Below are positions 1 through 12,079 of a DNA stretch of 64,000 nucleotides, one piece after another. The first letter of the stretch is position 1; every line of letters begins with the position of its first letter. The notes beneath the pieces were generated by a model. The model was given only the letters and a program-made list of their open reading frames with translations. It made no database searches and was not told the DNA's origin. The translations under genes and the position numbers were made by a program. The stretch covers positions 2,592,501 to 2,656,500 of the forward strand of contig NC_060117.1 of assembly GCF_021155765.1 (NCBI RefSeq). Reading direction: 5' to 3'. Origin of the DNA: Diprion similis (taxonomy: Eukaryota; Arthropoda; Insecta; Hymenoptera; Diprionidae).

Positions 1-210
1 CAGTCTCACAAAAATCGTGTGAAATTCTAACTAGATTAGTAAATAAATATTCCAACCGTTTCCATGTTCCATTTTTAAAATATTATTCATTCTTATCCAA
101 AAACATTTTATTTCCATCAAATATAAGAAAATGATATAGAAAATTTCTTCTTTCTTTAACTCAATGTAATCAATAAATTTTTAACCATCTTCTTTTACAG
201 ATTCATCGAA

Positions 211-645
211 ATGGATCCGTTCATAGAGAAAAAGGTGGCGCAGTTCGAGGCTTACGTGAACGAAGTGCTGCAAGAAGATTTGAAAAAGCTGGAGTTAAAG
301 TTGAACGAAAAGAACGCAGAAACGGCTGAGTTTCTTCAATTGAAATCGACGATATCGGCGCTAAAATCTATGCGATCTGAGTCCAATAAAGGCTTTAAGA
401 CTAAACTAGACATCGGAAACAATTTCTACGTTCAAGCAGAGGTCGAGGACGCTTCGACGATCCTACTCGACGTCGGTCTCGGTCATTTTGTCGAGTTTAC
501 TTTAGACGAAGCGGTCGTCGTTATCAACGTCAGACTCAAATTGCTCGACAGACAAGTAAAAAACATACGCAGAGAGAGCGCCAAAACAAAAGCGCACATC
601 AAATTGATATTGATGAGCATCATGGAACTTCAAGGCATGAAATAA
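211..645 (+). CDS. UXT: UXT-like prefoldin-family protein (144 aa)
   Basis: Predicted alpha-type prefoldin-like subunit. In other animals UXT works with URI1 and the R2TP/prefoldin-like complex and as a transcriptional cofactor. The sequence shows an N-terminal helix (VAQFEAYVNEVLQEDL), a linker, the central hairpin with DIGNNFYVQAEVED and VGLGHFVEFTLDEA, and a C-terminal helix ending in ELQGMK. These blocks line up with vertebrate UXT (YETFISDVLQRDL, DLGCNFFVD, GYGFFLELTLAEA, LRELQGL). The length is 144 residues against about 157 in human; only the non-conserved N-terminal tail is shorter. A polypyrimidine tract and acceptor (cttcttttacag, ending at 200) lie 10 bases before the ATG, so at least one upstream exon, probably 5' UTR, lies near or left of the window edge. 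The whole conserved domain is in this exon. Homology is by recall of the family, not by search. Confidence 0.86.
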   Translation: MDPFIEKKVAQFEAYVNEVLQEDLKKLELKLNEKNAETAEFLQLKSTISALKSMRSESNKGFKTKLDIGNNFYVQAEVEDASTILLDVGLGHFVEFTLDEAVVVINVRLKLLDRQVKNIRRESAKTKAHIKLILMSIMELQGMK

Positions 646-826
646 TGCGACGATAAAATATCGCCGATTACGTCGTAGAGAAAAATAATAAAATTTGAAA
701 ACTGTTCTCGGAAAAAGAGTTGAAAAAGATATAGAAAATAGACGAATTAACTAAGCGATTAAAGTTTTTTTCTCGCTTGCTTGTCGAGATGCTTTAGAAA
801 TTTTGATAAATTGTATCACGAATGTA

Positions 827-848
827 AATAAATAAATAAATGAATAAA
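827..848 (+). terminator. Clustered poly(A) signals of UXT
   Basis: Four overlapping or adjacent AATAAA hexamers begin at 827, 831, 835 and 843, about 180-200 bases after the UXT stop codon. They are the likely cleavage/polyadenylation signals of this gene and leave roughly 390 bases before the next start codon. Confidence 0.6.
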
Positions 849-1238
849 CTATTTTTGTACTAAAAAAGTTGTGTAAAAAAGTTTTAGATTTCTCGTTTTT
901 ATCCATAATTAATAGGATTTTCAACCTCGTTGTTTACAAAACGTTCAAACTATTGCGTAACTTGCGATTAACTATTAGTCAGAGCCAATTATCTAGTCCC
1001 TGGACATTAACTGAGGTCGCTTAGTGGTTCCATTGTTTTCTCGTTGAGCGTAATCAGGGCGGATTGTCGACGACGTTGGGGGAGAAGCTTGATAAAAGGC
1101 CGAGTAATTCATCCTCCGGGTTAGTGGGTGAAGCGCGAATATGCAAAGCGGCGCGGAGGCCTTGAACCTCGCATTTACGCTCCTGACGGATAACCGAGCG
1201 AAGGATATCGATAGCGCGTTCAATTAAGTCTGTTTAAA

Positions 1239-4200
1239 ATGTCCGATTGGGAAAACTCACCGGTCGAAGAAAAGCACAAGTGTTTTCTGGCTCAGCTGGC
1301 TTCGATCCTCATCGAAAATGTCTTCGAAGGTGTTCGTAGAGACGAGCCTGTTATCCGTTGGAGAGAGCCTGACCATCTTTCTGAAATCATACCATTCGAC
1401 GTTCAGGACGAGCCAAAGTCTCAGGAAATTATTTTGGAGATGATTAAAAACGTGTACAAGTTCAGCGTTAAAACTGGACATCCTTATTTCATGAATCAGT
1501 TATTCTCAGGGTGAGAATCGACTAATCGTGACAAATTAAAAGAGGGAAAAATTTCTTTCACCGGATCTTTATATTTGGAATTTTGTTTTTCCCCTTTATC
1601 TTATTAAAATAAAATATTTTTCTTATACTTTTCTTCTATTCTTTTTTTATTTCGTGTCTTTTTCACTTGCAATAAACTATTCTGACGATCTTTAGATTAG
1701 ATCCTTACGGTTTGGCTGGTCAATGGTTGACCGATTCGCTGAACGCTTCGATTTACACTTACGAAGTAGCCCCGGTGGTAACGCTAATGGAACAGAGCGT
1801 GATAAGCGAAATGCTGAAGATGTTTTACGGAGGAAACGAAGATCAGGATTCAGAAATTCCCGGAGATGGGATGTTCTGCCCTGGAGGATCCTACGCCAAC
1901 GGAACAGCGATCAATTTGGCAAGATTTTGGCTACGGCCTGAGACAAAGGTGAGTTTGAAAAACGATAAAAGCCTGCAATTTAAATAACAACGATTGTTTT
2001 TTCAGAACTATGGAATAGCCGGACTGCAGCTGGTCGTATTCACTTCCGAGGATGCTCACTACTCGATTCTAAAATGGTCGAACATGTGTGGCATCGGCGA
2101 AAAGAACGTCGTCCTTGTGGCGACGGATGAGTTTGGAAGAATGGACGTCGACAACCTAAAGGCGAACGTTTTGAAGGAGAAGGAAAGGGGAAAAACTGTC
2201 TTCATGGTCTCCGCCACAGCAGGTCGGCGCGAGATTCAAAATAACTCAAAGAAAAAGGGAACCGAGTCAGGATTTGGGCTTATCCTCTCTGGACTAGCTC
2301 CGTAAATTCTCTCGTCTCTGTCTATTAGGCATCAAATTTAACATCAACTTTCGTTCTACTTTCAGGAACGACAGTTCTAGGAGCGATAGATCCGCTGGAC
2401 GATATAGCAGACGTTTGCGAAAAGTACAAAATGTGGTTGCACGTCGACGCAGCTTGGGGCGGAGGTTTGATATTTAGCCGAGTCCACAGAGCGTTACTGA
2501 GTTCGATTCACAGAGCAGATTCGATCACCTTTAATCCTCACAAATTGTTGGCGGTGCCTCAGCAATGCTCTTTGCTACTGACCAAACACAGCGGAATATT
2601 CGAAGCTGCCCATTCGAGAAAGGCATCTTACCTTTTTCAACGGGATAAATTTTACCCGACGAATCTAGACGTCGGAGACAAATATATGCAGTGCGGAAGG
2701 AGAGCGGATGTTATTAAATTCTGGATAATGTGGCAGGCTAAGGTAAGTTTAAAGTTTTTTTTCTTTCTATATAATTAGACACTTTGACCAGGGAATATAC
2801 TCGCAAAGAAAGAAGAAATGGCGAAGAAGAAGAAAAAGTTCAAAAACTTCTCGAGTGCCTTGCGATATTCGTTCGCAGGCGTAAAGACCTCGTCTCTCTT
2901 TCAAGTCTTTAGCTCTTACGGCACCATTTTTATGCAGATGCAGAAAACTAGCTTCTGATGCATTTTTCACCCCAAGCAAGCGACTTCCCTTAACTTTGCA
3001 TCTTGTGGCTCGATTCGGTACTCAAACTGCAATCGAGGCGCACCCTGTTCGAGCTTAAGGGCCTCTGTGTCGCATGATTTGTTTCAAGTGTTTACTGCAG
3101 TATACTCATGCATACATTAGCGATCCCCCTATGCACACGAGTCATCTCGTAACCTTTCGAGGCCTACAAAAGGAGCTTCGGGCTTCTTTAAGGCTCTAAA
3201 AAGACCTTAAAACGTCATCTTAATACCCTTGGCTGCGTCGATTATGAACTCTAAATATCGAGGGATGTTACAGCGTGAAAAATAACGACAACAAGCTACT
3301 TGAGAGCAGCTAATCATTGAGGGAGAAAATTTTCATATTATTAAAAGCGAAGGAAGAAGTTTCCTTTTTTTTGCTATCGGAAGTCTGATATTGAATAGAA
3401 AATTCGATTCCGCATTGATTCAAGCCAATTTCTAAACCGTCGATAATTGATTTTCAATAAATAATAAATCAAGATAAATATTTCACAGGGAACTTTAGGC
3501 TTCGAGAAACACGTCGATCATCTAATGTCGCTGTCCAGGCAGATGAAGAAGGAAATCGAAAGGCGCGACGGATTCCAATTGGTGACTAAACCTTCGTTCG
3601 TAAACGTTTGCTTCTGGTACGTTCCGCCGTTTCTTAGAAATGCGAAGGAAACTAACAACTACAACGAAAGATTGCACAAGGCAAGTACGATACTCAAGTA
3701 TCGATAAACTGAGACAAATCTCAAGGCTTACGTTACTAAATACGCTTAACCCAAAGTATTAAATTTGTATATACTTTAACGTACAACGATATTTCACTTC
3801 TTGTGAAAATATTGTTTTGTAAAAAATTGCTTCAAGACTCTTTATAACTATATTTATTATGCAGAAAAAATCTGGATATTGAAATTTTTTCTTTTGATTT
3901 ATTCGAGGCATGAAATTCAAAGACAAATTATGTATAAAATATGTATACATATACTTACGGATTAATTATCTATCATATAGTTGATTGTGAAATCGATTTT
4001 AAACAATTGCGAATCGATTTTTCAAACCCTAGGATAAATGGATATTAAATTTTCCAATTCAAAATGGCAGATAATAGAAGCTTTTTCTTTGATAGAATTT
4101 ATGTAAAATCTTAGCGACAGTCTTGTTCGAAAACTTCTCCGAATAATTGTATAAAAATTTTAACTATTAGTTCATTGTTATGCTCACGTTTTGCACGGGA

Positions 4201-5320
4201 TGAGTTGGCGAAAGTGAGTCGTCGTGTGTCTGAGATTTTTCATCCTCGAATTGCGATTTGATAACGTTTATCTCTGAGCTTCTGTTCCACCGTTGAGAAT
4301 CTGCGCTAATAATCACTACTGAGTGACATGTTTCTAAAATTTTGGTAAAAAGTCTCTTTGCAAACTCTTTTCGAGAGATTATTCAAAAACTTTTCACCGC
4401 CACTCATCGAGTAATGAATTTCAAACGAATAACGATTCACCGATCGTCATTTGTTGTTTTATTTGAATTTTACTCGCGCGGACGGATCGTCGGTAACGAA
4501 GAAAACTGCGACTTTGTACCGACCGAATGGCGAATTCGTCGGTAAATATTATCATACTTCGATAGTTTTCTCCACTGAGGATAAATTTTACTTATCTTTG
4601 GTACGTTATCAATAAATAATTCTTTCATTATCCTTCGTAGGTTATTAGTAAAAAACTTATTCTTACCGTCGTGCGGTTCTGAACATTTATTATCTATCCC
4701 TTTCGTTACCTATTACATACACGTATGTTATAATAATTATAACCCCTAGTTTTTCCATCAATCAAATAGTTCGGACATTTCGAAAGGTCAGCTTTTAAAA
4801 TTTATTAGCTTCTCCTCTGCATTGCGAAATAAGCAACATAAATTTTGCCAGCGTCGAGCCAGATACCGAGTTATTATTTATTTATTAGACAGGTAGGAGG
4901 TAAAAATGAAAAGAATAAATCAAGCGGAAGTGTGGGTGGAAAATTGAAATACAAGATTGAAGTAAAAAAAAAAAAAAAATGCAGCATCGTTGTCTACATA
5001 CGTTTCTTTTTTCAATTTCCGTTTCATATTTCTTCGTCACTACGAGTTTAATTTGTTGGTTCGAGAGGTATTTTAATTTAAACGAAAAAATCCTCTCTTC
5101 CGATGTCTAAATATCATTTTTTATCATTCCATGTGACCTGCAAAAGGTGGCGCCAAAGATGAAGGAAATAATGACGAAACGCGGGAGTTTGATGATCAGC
5201 TATCAACCACTCCGTGAGAAGCCAAATTTCTTTCGTTTCGTTGTACAAAATTCCGGGGTTTTGGCAAGCGACGTAACTTACGTACTTGAAGAACTGGAAA
5301 GGATTGGAAAAAACTTGTGA
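1239..5320 (+). CDS. black: Aspartate 1-decarboxylase / cysteine sulfinate decarboxylase ('black'-type), six exons, 494 aa
   Basis: PLP-dependent group II decarboxylase, predicted to make beta-alanine from aspartate (for N-beta-alanyldopamine and cuticle tanning) and/or hypotaurine from cysteine sulfinate. Exons read from splice signals: 1239-1510, 1696-1948, 2006-2222, 2366-2742, 3489-3680 and 5147-5320. The sum is 1485 bases with all phases consistent, and vertebrate CSAD is about 493 aa. Visible motifs: VKTGHPYFMNQLFSGLDPYG near residue 80, FCPGGS, HYS with PLP-stacking His193, SATAGTTVLGA, DAAWGG with Asp275, NPHK with Schiff-base Lys307, DVGDKYMQCGRR, FVNVCFWYVPP and SYQPLREKPNFFR. Lys307 is followed by LLAVPQQCS; Gln313 replaces the Leu of vertebrate CSAD, which fits my recollection of insect aspartate decarboxylases. 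The first ATG gives a normal N-terminus. All introns are GT-AG except the last (GC-AG). GAD is less likely from the overall match to CSAD/GADL1. Confidence 0.9.
3681..5146 (+). other. GC-AG intron (last intron of the black-type gene)
   Basis: The donor reads AAG|GCAAGT and the acceptor CTGCAAAAG|GTG. Joining the flanks gives NERLHK-VAPKMK in phase 0, matching the family (HERLSK-VAPVLK in CSAD). No GT donor near 3681 keeps the frame. Apart from the C at +2 the donor matches the U1 consensus perfectly, as is typical of functional GC donors. The intron is 1466 bases long, AT-rich, and contains no other feature I recognise. Confidence 0.85.
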
Positions 5321-5413
5321 AATCATGTCTACCAAAAATAATCACAATTTCGTGATTCCAAATCTGGCCTTATAACGAGAGATTTGCCGTCACGTCTGTA
5401 GATTTGTTAAAAT

Positions 5414-5419
5414 AATAAA
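5414..5419 (+). terminator. Poly(A) signal of the black-type gene
   Basis: The first AATAAA after the stop codon, 94 bases downstream, sits in an AT-rich stretch. It is the likely 3' end signal. Confidence 0.45.
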
Positions 5420-8400
5420 CGAATTGACAAATTCAAACCATTTCCGGTCAACCTTTATTATATATACACCTTCTAAGCTTTCCTCTTTCGAATGATTCAC
5501 GTTTATTATTGTTAGCTATTAATAAAATAGCTTGTTTTTTTATACTTGTGGTATGATTCTAAGTGTGAAGAAGGATTTTTCTGGTATACGAAATACCCAA
5601 TTTTCCTCGCTAAATTCACTACGTAATACATACTCCGAGGTATACAGATCCATGTACGACGTCTCGGATACATATTCATAACTCGAGTACGTCGATACGA
5701 ATGGCTCCACGAATAGACGGGCAGCGGCACGCAGTTGAAGCACTAAATCCTCGCAAGCTCTAAAATTTCAATATGTATTTAAAATAAGGATCGATATGAT
5801 ACTTTTCTGAATAATTCTCTTTAATTTTCTCTCCCCTGCGAATGCTTTAGAGACGAATTTAAGGTTTCGTCAGAGCTTCCTGGTGTTTGATGTCTCTCGG
5901 AAATGTGTGTTGCGGTGTTTTTGAAGGACTGTAATAACTCGGGATGAGAAGGTGTTGGAAGGCTCCAATAACGCTAAAAACTTAGGTTAAGGATCGAGTT
6001 AAATTGAAAGCTTTATCACAGTTACCCAACAACTTTTGCTTTGGTGTGACGACTTGTCAAATAAAGCTTACAACGTTGTTGGGAGTTGTTTCTTCGACTA
6101 CAGTACGATTATAACTTTCGAACGGAAAACAGAACTGAGATTTGTAACTAAGCTCAGAAGACAGACCAAACTTTGAATTTCACTTGGAGCTTTCACCGAA
6201 TATGTTATCAAGAATCTCTTAAACGAGTTGGGTCTAAAATTGAAACTCCATTTTCAAATAACTGGAGACCTTTCGCTAGCGAATTCGAATCCCATGTCAA
6301 AAGCTCGAAGCTCAACTTTGTACTTCACTTTGAGCTTTCGTTGAATACTTCATGCCTTTTTAAATCGAGATCAGTCCAAAGTTAAAGCTATATTTCCGAA
6401 AAACTGGAGACTTTTCGCTAGCAAATTCGAATCCCATATCAAAAGCTCGAAGCTCGAACTTTGAACTTTACTTTGAGCTGAATACTTCGACTTTTTGAAT
6501 CGAGATTAGTCCAAAGTTGAAGATGTATTTCCAAAAAACTGGAGACTTTTCGTTAGCGAATTGGAATTCCACGTCAAAAGCTCGAAGCTCGATCTTTGAA
6601 CTTTACGTCTCGCTTTCTTCAAACATATCAGGAATCCGTAAAACAAGTTTGGTTCCAATTTGCAAGTAACCATAGACTTTTCCAGAACAAATTCAGGTTC
6701 CGTTTCAAAAGTTCGAAGCTTTACCTCCGTCGATTGTAAAAAAACGCCGCATCCGCCGAGCTTTTCAAGTCGGTAATCAAATGGAGGAATGCTAACGCGG
6801 TTGTAGCGCCAGCACGGCATGACAGCTGGGAGTGAGAGACCCGGCTAATCCTGAATCAAATGACAGCCGACGGGGAAGCCGTACATCGGAGCTTTCGAGT
6901 CGCTGGGGTCGAACTCGCGGACAGTGTCCAGTTAAGCCTTAGTGCGCGGGGTGGTTGTCCGCCTTGAAGTAAGGCAGCCAGGCTGACCGGCCGGCAAATC
7001 GGCATCGTAACTCGAAAATTTTTCAAAACTGCGAGAATTACGGGGTGGAATTTTTCCTGAAAAGTGGTGTCGAAATCGGGGTGGAGATCGTCAACTTTTT
7101 CAACTTCATAGTCAGAACGTGTCTCAGTTTTTATTTTTTATTTGATTTTTTAATTTTTCAATTTGTTTTTTGTTTTTTCTTCGTTCGAGTATACAGTGCG
7201 CGGAAAATCTTCGACGTGGTTGATTAATTATTATCTGACTTTGAATTGACAACGTCGGCGTTTTAAAAAATCTTCAGTCATCGATCGAGGTGAGGAGGCA
7301 CCGCGTATAAGTGTTAAGGGAGAAGTATAATTTAAGGGATGGATCCGATAGAGGAGCCTTTCAGTTGTTTCGCGAAAAATTATGCATCGTGCCCGTTTTT
7401 AGATTGAATCGGAAAATCGTCGGTGAGAACGTTTGAAATTTACGGTTTTACAGTTTTTTTTTATTCAGTGGGAAAATTCGGTGAGAATCGTACTTTGGAA
7501 TGGTGTTTAATTACATCAATATTCGTTTTTTGTTTTCCAAATCATTAAATCGAAATGTATAAATGATCTACCTCGTCAAATTAGCTCGATTCATTGATTA
7601 GTCACAGCGGCAATCTGTTCGTCGTCGGTTAATTTATTATTCACGTAGAAATTACTGTCCGAATCAAGACAAATCGATTAAAACTAATTTGCTCGATTTA
7701 AATTAAATAGTATAGTCTGAATAAAATTTCATTTATTTAATCAATCAACTGATTCAGATTAACACCCGGTACATCGTACATTTCAGAGGGACTCATCAAT
7801 CTACAGAATTTTAATAGAATCGATTACTAAAATTATTTATCAACGCCACGAAACTAATAAAAAGAATGAAAAGTCTTGTAACGATTTTCAAAAAAACGCG
7901 AAAAATTAAATCCATAGAAAATTCGAAACCATGCTGTACTGGTAAAAGTAAAAAGTAAAAATAATTCGTTCATTACTTAGGCAAAGCAGTTACCTAAAAT
8001 TAATGAATTATAATTTTTCAAAATCGAAATGAGTTGGACTAATTTGATGATACAACTGCACACTCGGAAGAAAAATTCTCGTGTTTAAAAATCGTGGTTT
8101 AGAAAATCTTTTCAACGGCGTATTATTTTCAAAATTGTTTGATCGATCGGAGGATCCCACGATCCTTCGCGATCCTGCGGTAATGGAAACAGTTCAGGGT
8201 GGTCCCACACACCTGAAAAAATCTGAAAAACCTGTAAATGTCCAAATTGTGAGGGGATTTTAACCCTCTGGTCTACACCATTTTCTTTTGCCACGTTTAT
8301 ACACACCGTGAGTCACTCTGAGTGACCCAAAAGTTCTAGCCTTCATAGAACTGATTCAGACCCATTTCATTCGTTTGTATAATTCTAGTAGTGAACCATA

Positions 8401-8811
8401 ACCGTCAGAATGACTGAATCTACATTCAGTAAACAGTTATTTAAAAAAGAATGCATAACTCACGAAAGGATCTCTTTGCAGGAGCGTAACATTTAAAATC
8501 TCGTCAGATCGTTAATGACCCAGAAGTATACCAGAGGTTTAATTTGTTAATGTAAAAAACTGAAGATATAAGTGTTTCCCCAATAACGGGGGAATAAAAA
8601 ATAATTCCCTACGTAACAAACTTTACTTTTTTGCATAAAATTTTTCCTTCAATTCGAATTGAATTTCAACCGAAGTGACATGTCTCAGTAGCTAGAAAAA
8701 CCAAATCTCTTAGGCCTCAGATTTTTTCCTTAAAAATTTTTCTCAGCCACCCTGAAAAAGTCGAGTCCATTCCTCCTCAGGATCCTCGAGGTATTTGATA
8801 TTTCCCCGCAG
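5420..8811. other. Gene-free interval, decarboxylase to possible elongase 5' exon
   Basis: No ORF here has coding character. The stretch holds the tandem block described separately. It also has a GC-richer patch at about 6790-7000, where a TCCAGTTA-type initiator and a donor-like GAG|GTGAGG near 7283 could mark a distant promoter and first exon of the downstream elongase. That reading is speculative. The rest is AT-rich and unremarkable. Confidence 0.4.
6165..6725. repeat. Tandem repeat, about 138-bp unit, about 4 diverged copies
   Basis: The landmark CTGGAGAC(C/T)TTTCG(C/T)TAGC recurs at about 6262, 6404 and 6539, with a degenerate fourth copy near 6670. The spacing is 142, 135 and about 134 bases. 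A second landmark, CAAAAGCTCGAAGCTC, follows each at a constant distance. Copies differ by scattered substitutions and short indels, so this is an old local array rather than a fresh satellite. Confidence 0.75.
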
Positions 8812-9215
8812 GTGACCGCGACGTCGCCGTCGAGGAGGATCCGTGCTTTTTGTAAGTAGGTATAGGCTGGGATCGACTCGCGCACCAGATCGAAGAACCG
8901 CCGTCGGCGTCTCTGTCGTCAGGAGCGGGCAGCAGGCCGAGGGAAGAATTGGCAGGACGAGCCTTGGCGGCGTCGAACCTGGAACCTGGAGCTTCCCGGC
9001 TGCAAGAGGCCTTCGCAGTCGCCCCCGGCGCGTGGATCAGTTCACCGCATTGCAGTATTCGCCCCCGTCTCGAGACTCTCATCCCCTTTCCTTACGTCCG
9101 TACAACAAACGCGGGGCGACGTGATCCTCGAGCGTCGAATTCCCGCTTGCACCTTACGTTAACGGCGACGCAGCTTCTCTTGGACGTCGTAACGACGACT
9201 GCGCTGCTGATCCAG
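8812..9215 (+). other. Possible non-coding 5' exon of the elongase gene
   Basis: A strong acceptor (GATATTTCCCCGCAG, ending at 8811) and a strong donor (GATCCAG|GTGAGC at 9216) bound a 404-base segment clearly richer in G+C than its flanks. No reading frame resembles a known protein. The next acceptor of similar strength, CCTACCCTGCAG at 13106, lies 21 bases before the elongase ATG, so a 5' UTR splice 9215-13107 is plausible. A CT-rich stretch (CCCCTTCC repeats) follows at 9240-9275. Transcript evidence is needed. Confidence 0.35.
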
Positions 9216-9573
9216 GTGAGCGTTCCTGGTCTCCAGATCCCCCTCCTCCTTCCCCTTCCCCTTCCCCTTCCCCCGCTGCCGTTCCTTTTCGGGAAAACTT
9301 GGGGTTTCCGATTTTGCGAATCATTTTTATTTAAGGTGAGAAATTCATTTGGCGATGGCCGCTGAGCTAAGAATAATTCATGCATCGATTAATCGAATAG
9401 AAAAATGATCTATTATACTCGATCAATCCGGAGAAATTAATAGATTTTTATTTATTCGCTTTTTGTTTTTCCCTTTAGCGTAATTCAATTCCGCTTGTCG
9501 ATAAGGCTTGAAATTATTTTTTCGTGTCTCGTAATTTTGCGACACCATTTTTATAGATGACACCGTTTTTTTC

Positions 9574-9611
<38 letters not shown>

Positions 9612-9683
9612 GCAATTGAATTCTTTTGTTTTGTTAGTCAGAACAGGAGAGAAAATTTTACGTATGATTTTATATAGATGCAG

Positions 9684-10065
9684 AGAAAATCGGTATTGAA
9701 ATCGGTATAAAAATCGTTTGACAAACTTCAAGTTAAAATATTGAGTATTTTAACGTAAAGAAAAGTTGTAGAAAAACTTATCATTTGTAGTTTAGTTAAA
9801 TTATTGGTTAATAAATCGGTATTGAAATCGATAAGAAAATCGTTTGATAAACTTCTTGATAAAATTTCTTTGCATTCGAAGACACGAAAAATTGTATAAT
9901 TGTCAGCCTGGGTTAATTATCAGTCAGAAAATCGGTATGAAAATCGTTTGAAAAACTTCATGATAAATCGTCTGTACATTCAAGGCCACAGAAAAATTGT
10001 TTAAAAAAACTTATAATTTTCAATTTAGCTCGACTATCGGTTAGAAAATCGGCAAGATCCCGGAA
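9684..10065. repeat. Tandem repeat, about 120-bp unit, about 3-4 copies
   Basis: The phrase AAATCGGTATTGAAATCG...AAAATCGTTTGA(C/T)AAACTTC recurs with starts near 9691, 9817, 9933 and (partial) 10049. The spacing is 126, 116 and 116 bases. Each copy is followed by GAAAAATTGT...ACTTATAATT-like sequence. The copies are diverged and the array is intergenic or intronic. Confidence 0.6.
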
Positions 10066-12079
10066 TTGGATGAAAAAAAATCTTGAAGAAATAATCCTGG
10101 TTTCTAATCAGTTTCAGTGATTTTTTTTTCAAATACAGGGAAGACGTTGCACCAGTTTCAAACGAATAACAGTTGCAATCAGCGTACCACGACGTCCATA
10201 TTGCACGCTAGTAATTCGTTGATGACCGGTAGCAGAGAATCGATTAATTATGCGGATTTCAACTGTGGCGAGAAGTCTCTCAGAGTTTCCGTGTCGTCAT
10301 TCAATCATTCGCGCGTTCTAAGAGAGAAATTAGAGACTGTGGACTTGGGCTGCATTAGACCGCAGACAAACCAACTTCAAGGTACTTGCAAAAAAATTAG
10401 TCAAACTGCGAAGATTTTTTTTTCAACGTCAGTTTCGTTTAAGAGAGAGGCACAGCTTGGATGGTTTAAAGTCACAACTATTTTTAGAAGTTTCTTCTTC
10501 TTTTTTTTTTTTTTTTTTAAAGAAAATGAAAACACTTGGAGCAAATTGAGTCTGAGTGATACAAGTTCAATCCAAAATCTGTAAAATGAAAAAATTGCAA
10601 GTACACACGAATTGTGCTTCGTAGAAATCTAAAAATAATTTCATATAGCTTCTGATTTTTCACCAAACAAGCACGCGATGCCGTCTAAAAAATTCGTTCA
10701 GATCGTTCCCGTTTACCGTTGACACACGACCCTGGCATACATTACACTTTATAATTACACATTGTAAAATGAATATGGAACTTGCGTGAAATTTTCACGT
10801 GACGACGGTAAATTTATAATTATTCCACCGCCCAGCTGTCGAGTTTTATAGGATTATCGATCAACTGGTAACTCGATGTCTAAGAATAAAAAAAAACAAA
10901 AATCGTTCGTTTTTCACACACCTGGTTTTAAAATTCTAACCAAAAAAAAAATTCAATTTCTTTCAACTTGCAAATTTTTTTCAACCGAAACAAAAATCTC
11001 CCTAAAACGGACGCCCGGTTTTCGAACCAGCCAACCATACCGACTTCCGGGATAACCAAGCAACGGGATAATTTCTAACCTTGAGGCAAACTCGAGGCGA
11101 GGAAATTTAGTTCAGGCGGTCGACGACAGGAGGCGACAGAGTAAACTGTGCAGACCATCTGCCAATTACCCCCTTAGCTTTGATCGCGTTCTGCAGACCT
11201 CGAAGCGCATCCAGCGTTCCTCTGCACTCTGGCATATACAATATACATATAACGTATCCATGGGTTCGCTTGGTTGGTTCGCTTGGCTACAGCGCTAATT
11301 GGCGTCAAGTCGTCGTTTGTAATCGTCTGATTTTCACCTGTGACTAACAACTTCTTGCGCAACCTTTCGTCTCGATTCGAAAGCTCACTCGATGACTTTC
11401 AAACTGCATTCACGGTTGTGTTGATCTTTTTTACTGATTGAGTTAACGCCTTACGTACTTCTAGAAACCAACGCCAAAAATGAGCTACAGCTGAGAAAAA
11501 ACCTTTTTTAGTTGGGATAAGAATAGAAATTAAACCGTATATTAAAAGATTTCTTTCTTTTGAAGATGAAATCTTGAATCTGAATTTTCCGACATGTGTT
11601 ATTTGTTTTTCCCTTATTTAGATTAATTTATTATAAGTGAGCGATTAATAAAAAAAACTAATCTCGTTACACGGTCCACAGTTCGCGAGTCGATGGCAAA
11701 CCGGATTGTTCTATAATAAACTGAGATTCTGAAAGTTTAATAATCGGACAAACAACTAACGAGCGAGCTTTACAATTGTATAATGAGTGCGATAAATAAT
11801 TGGCAAAATTACTCTGGGCTTGACGTTGGTTAATTTTTGTTTGGAAATATCTTCAACATACAAAAAAACAATAATCATTGGATTTTCAGTCAGCCTATAG
11901 TCGTGTAAAAATTCGCAAACACGTATTGGGTTAAAAAAACAATCTAACCAGCAACAATGAGTTCAATTACAACCGCTGACGTGACCTTTGCACTAAACAA
12001 TAGACGTGATTTAATAATCTTGCCCAATGCAACAATAAACGTCCTTCGTCTTCCTCCATTCCTCCCACAATATAAGCAT

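Noticed and set aside
8777..9385. ORFs of 93-138 codons on both strands around 9 kb
   Set aside because: The region is better read as a possible non-coding 5' exon. The peptides are Arg/Pro/Ser-rich composition artefacts and no frame is favoured.
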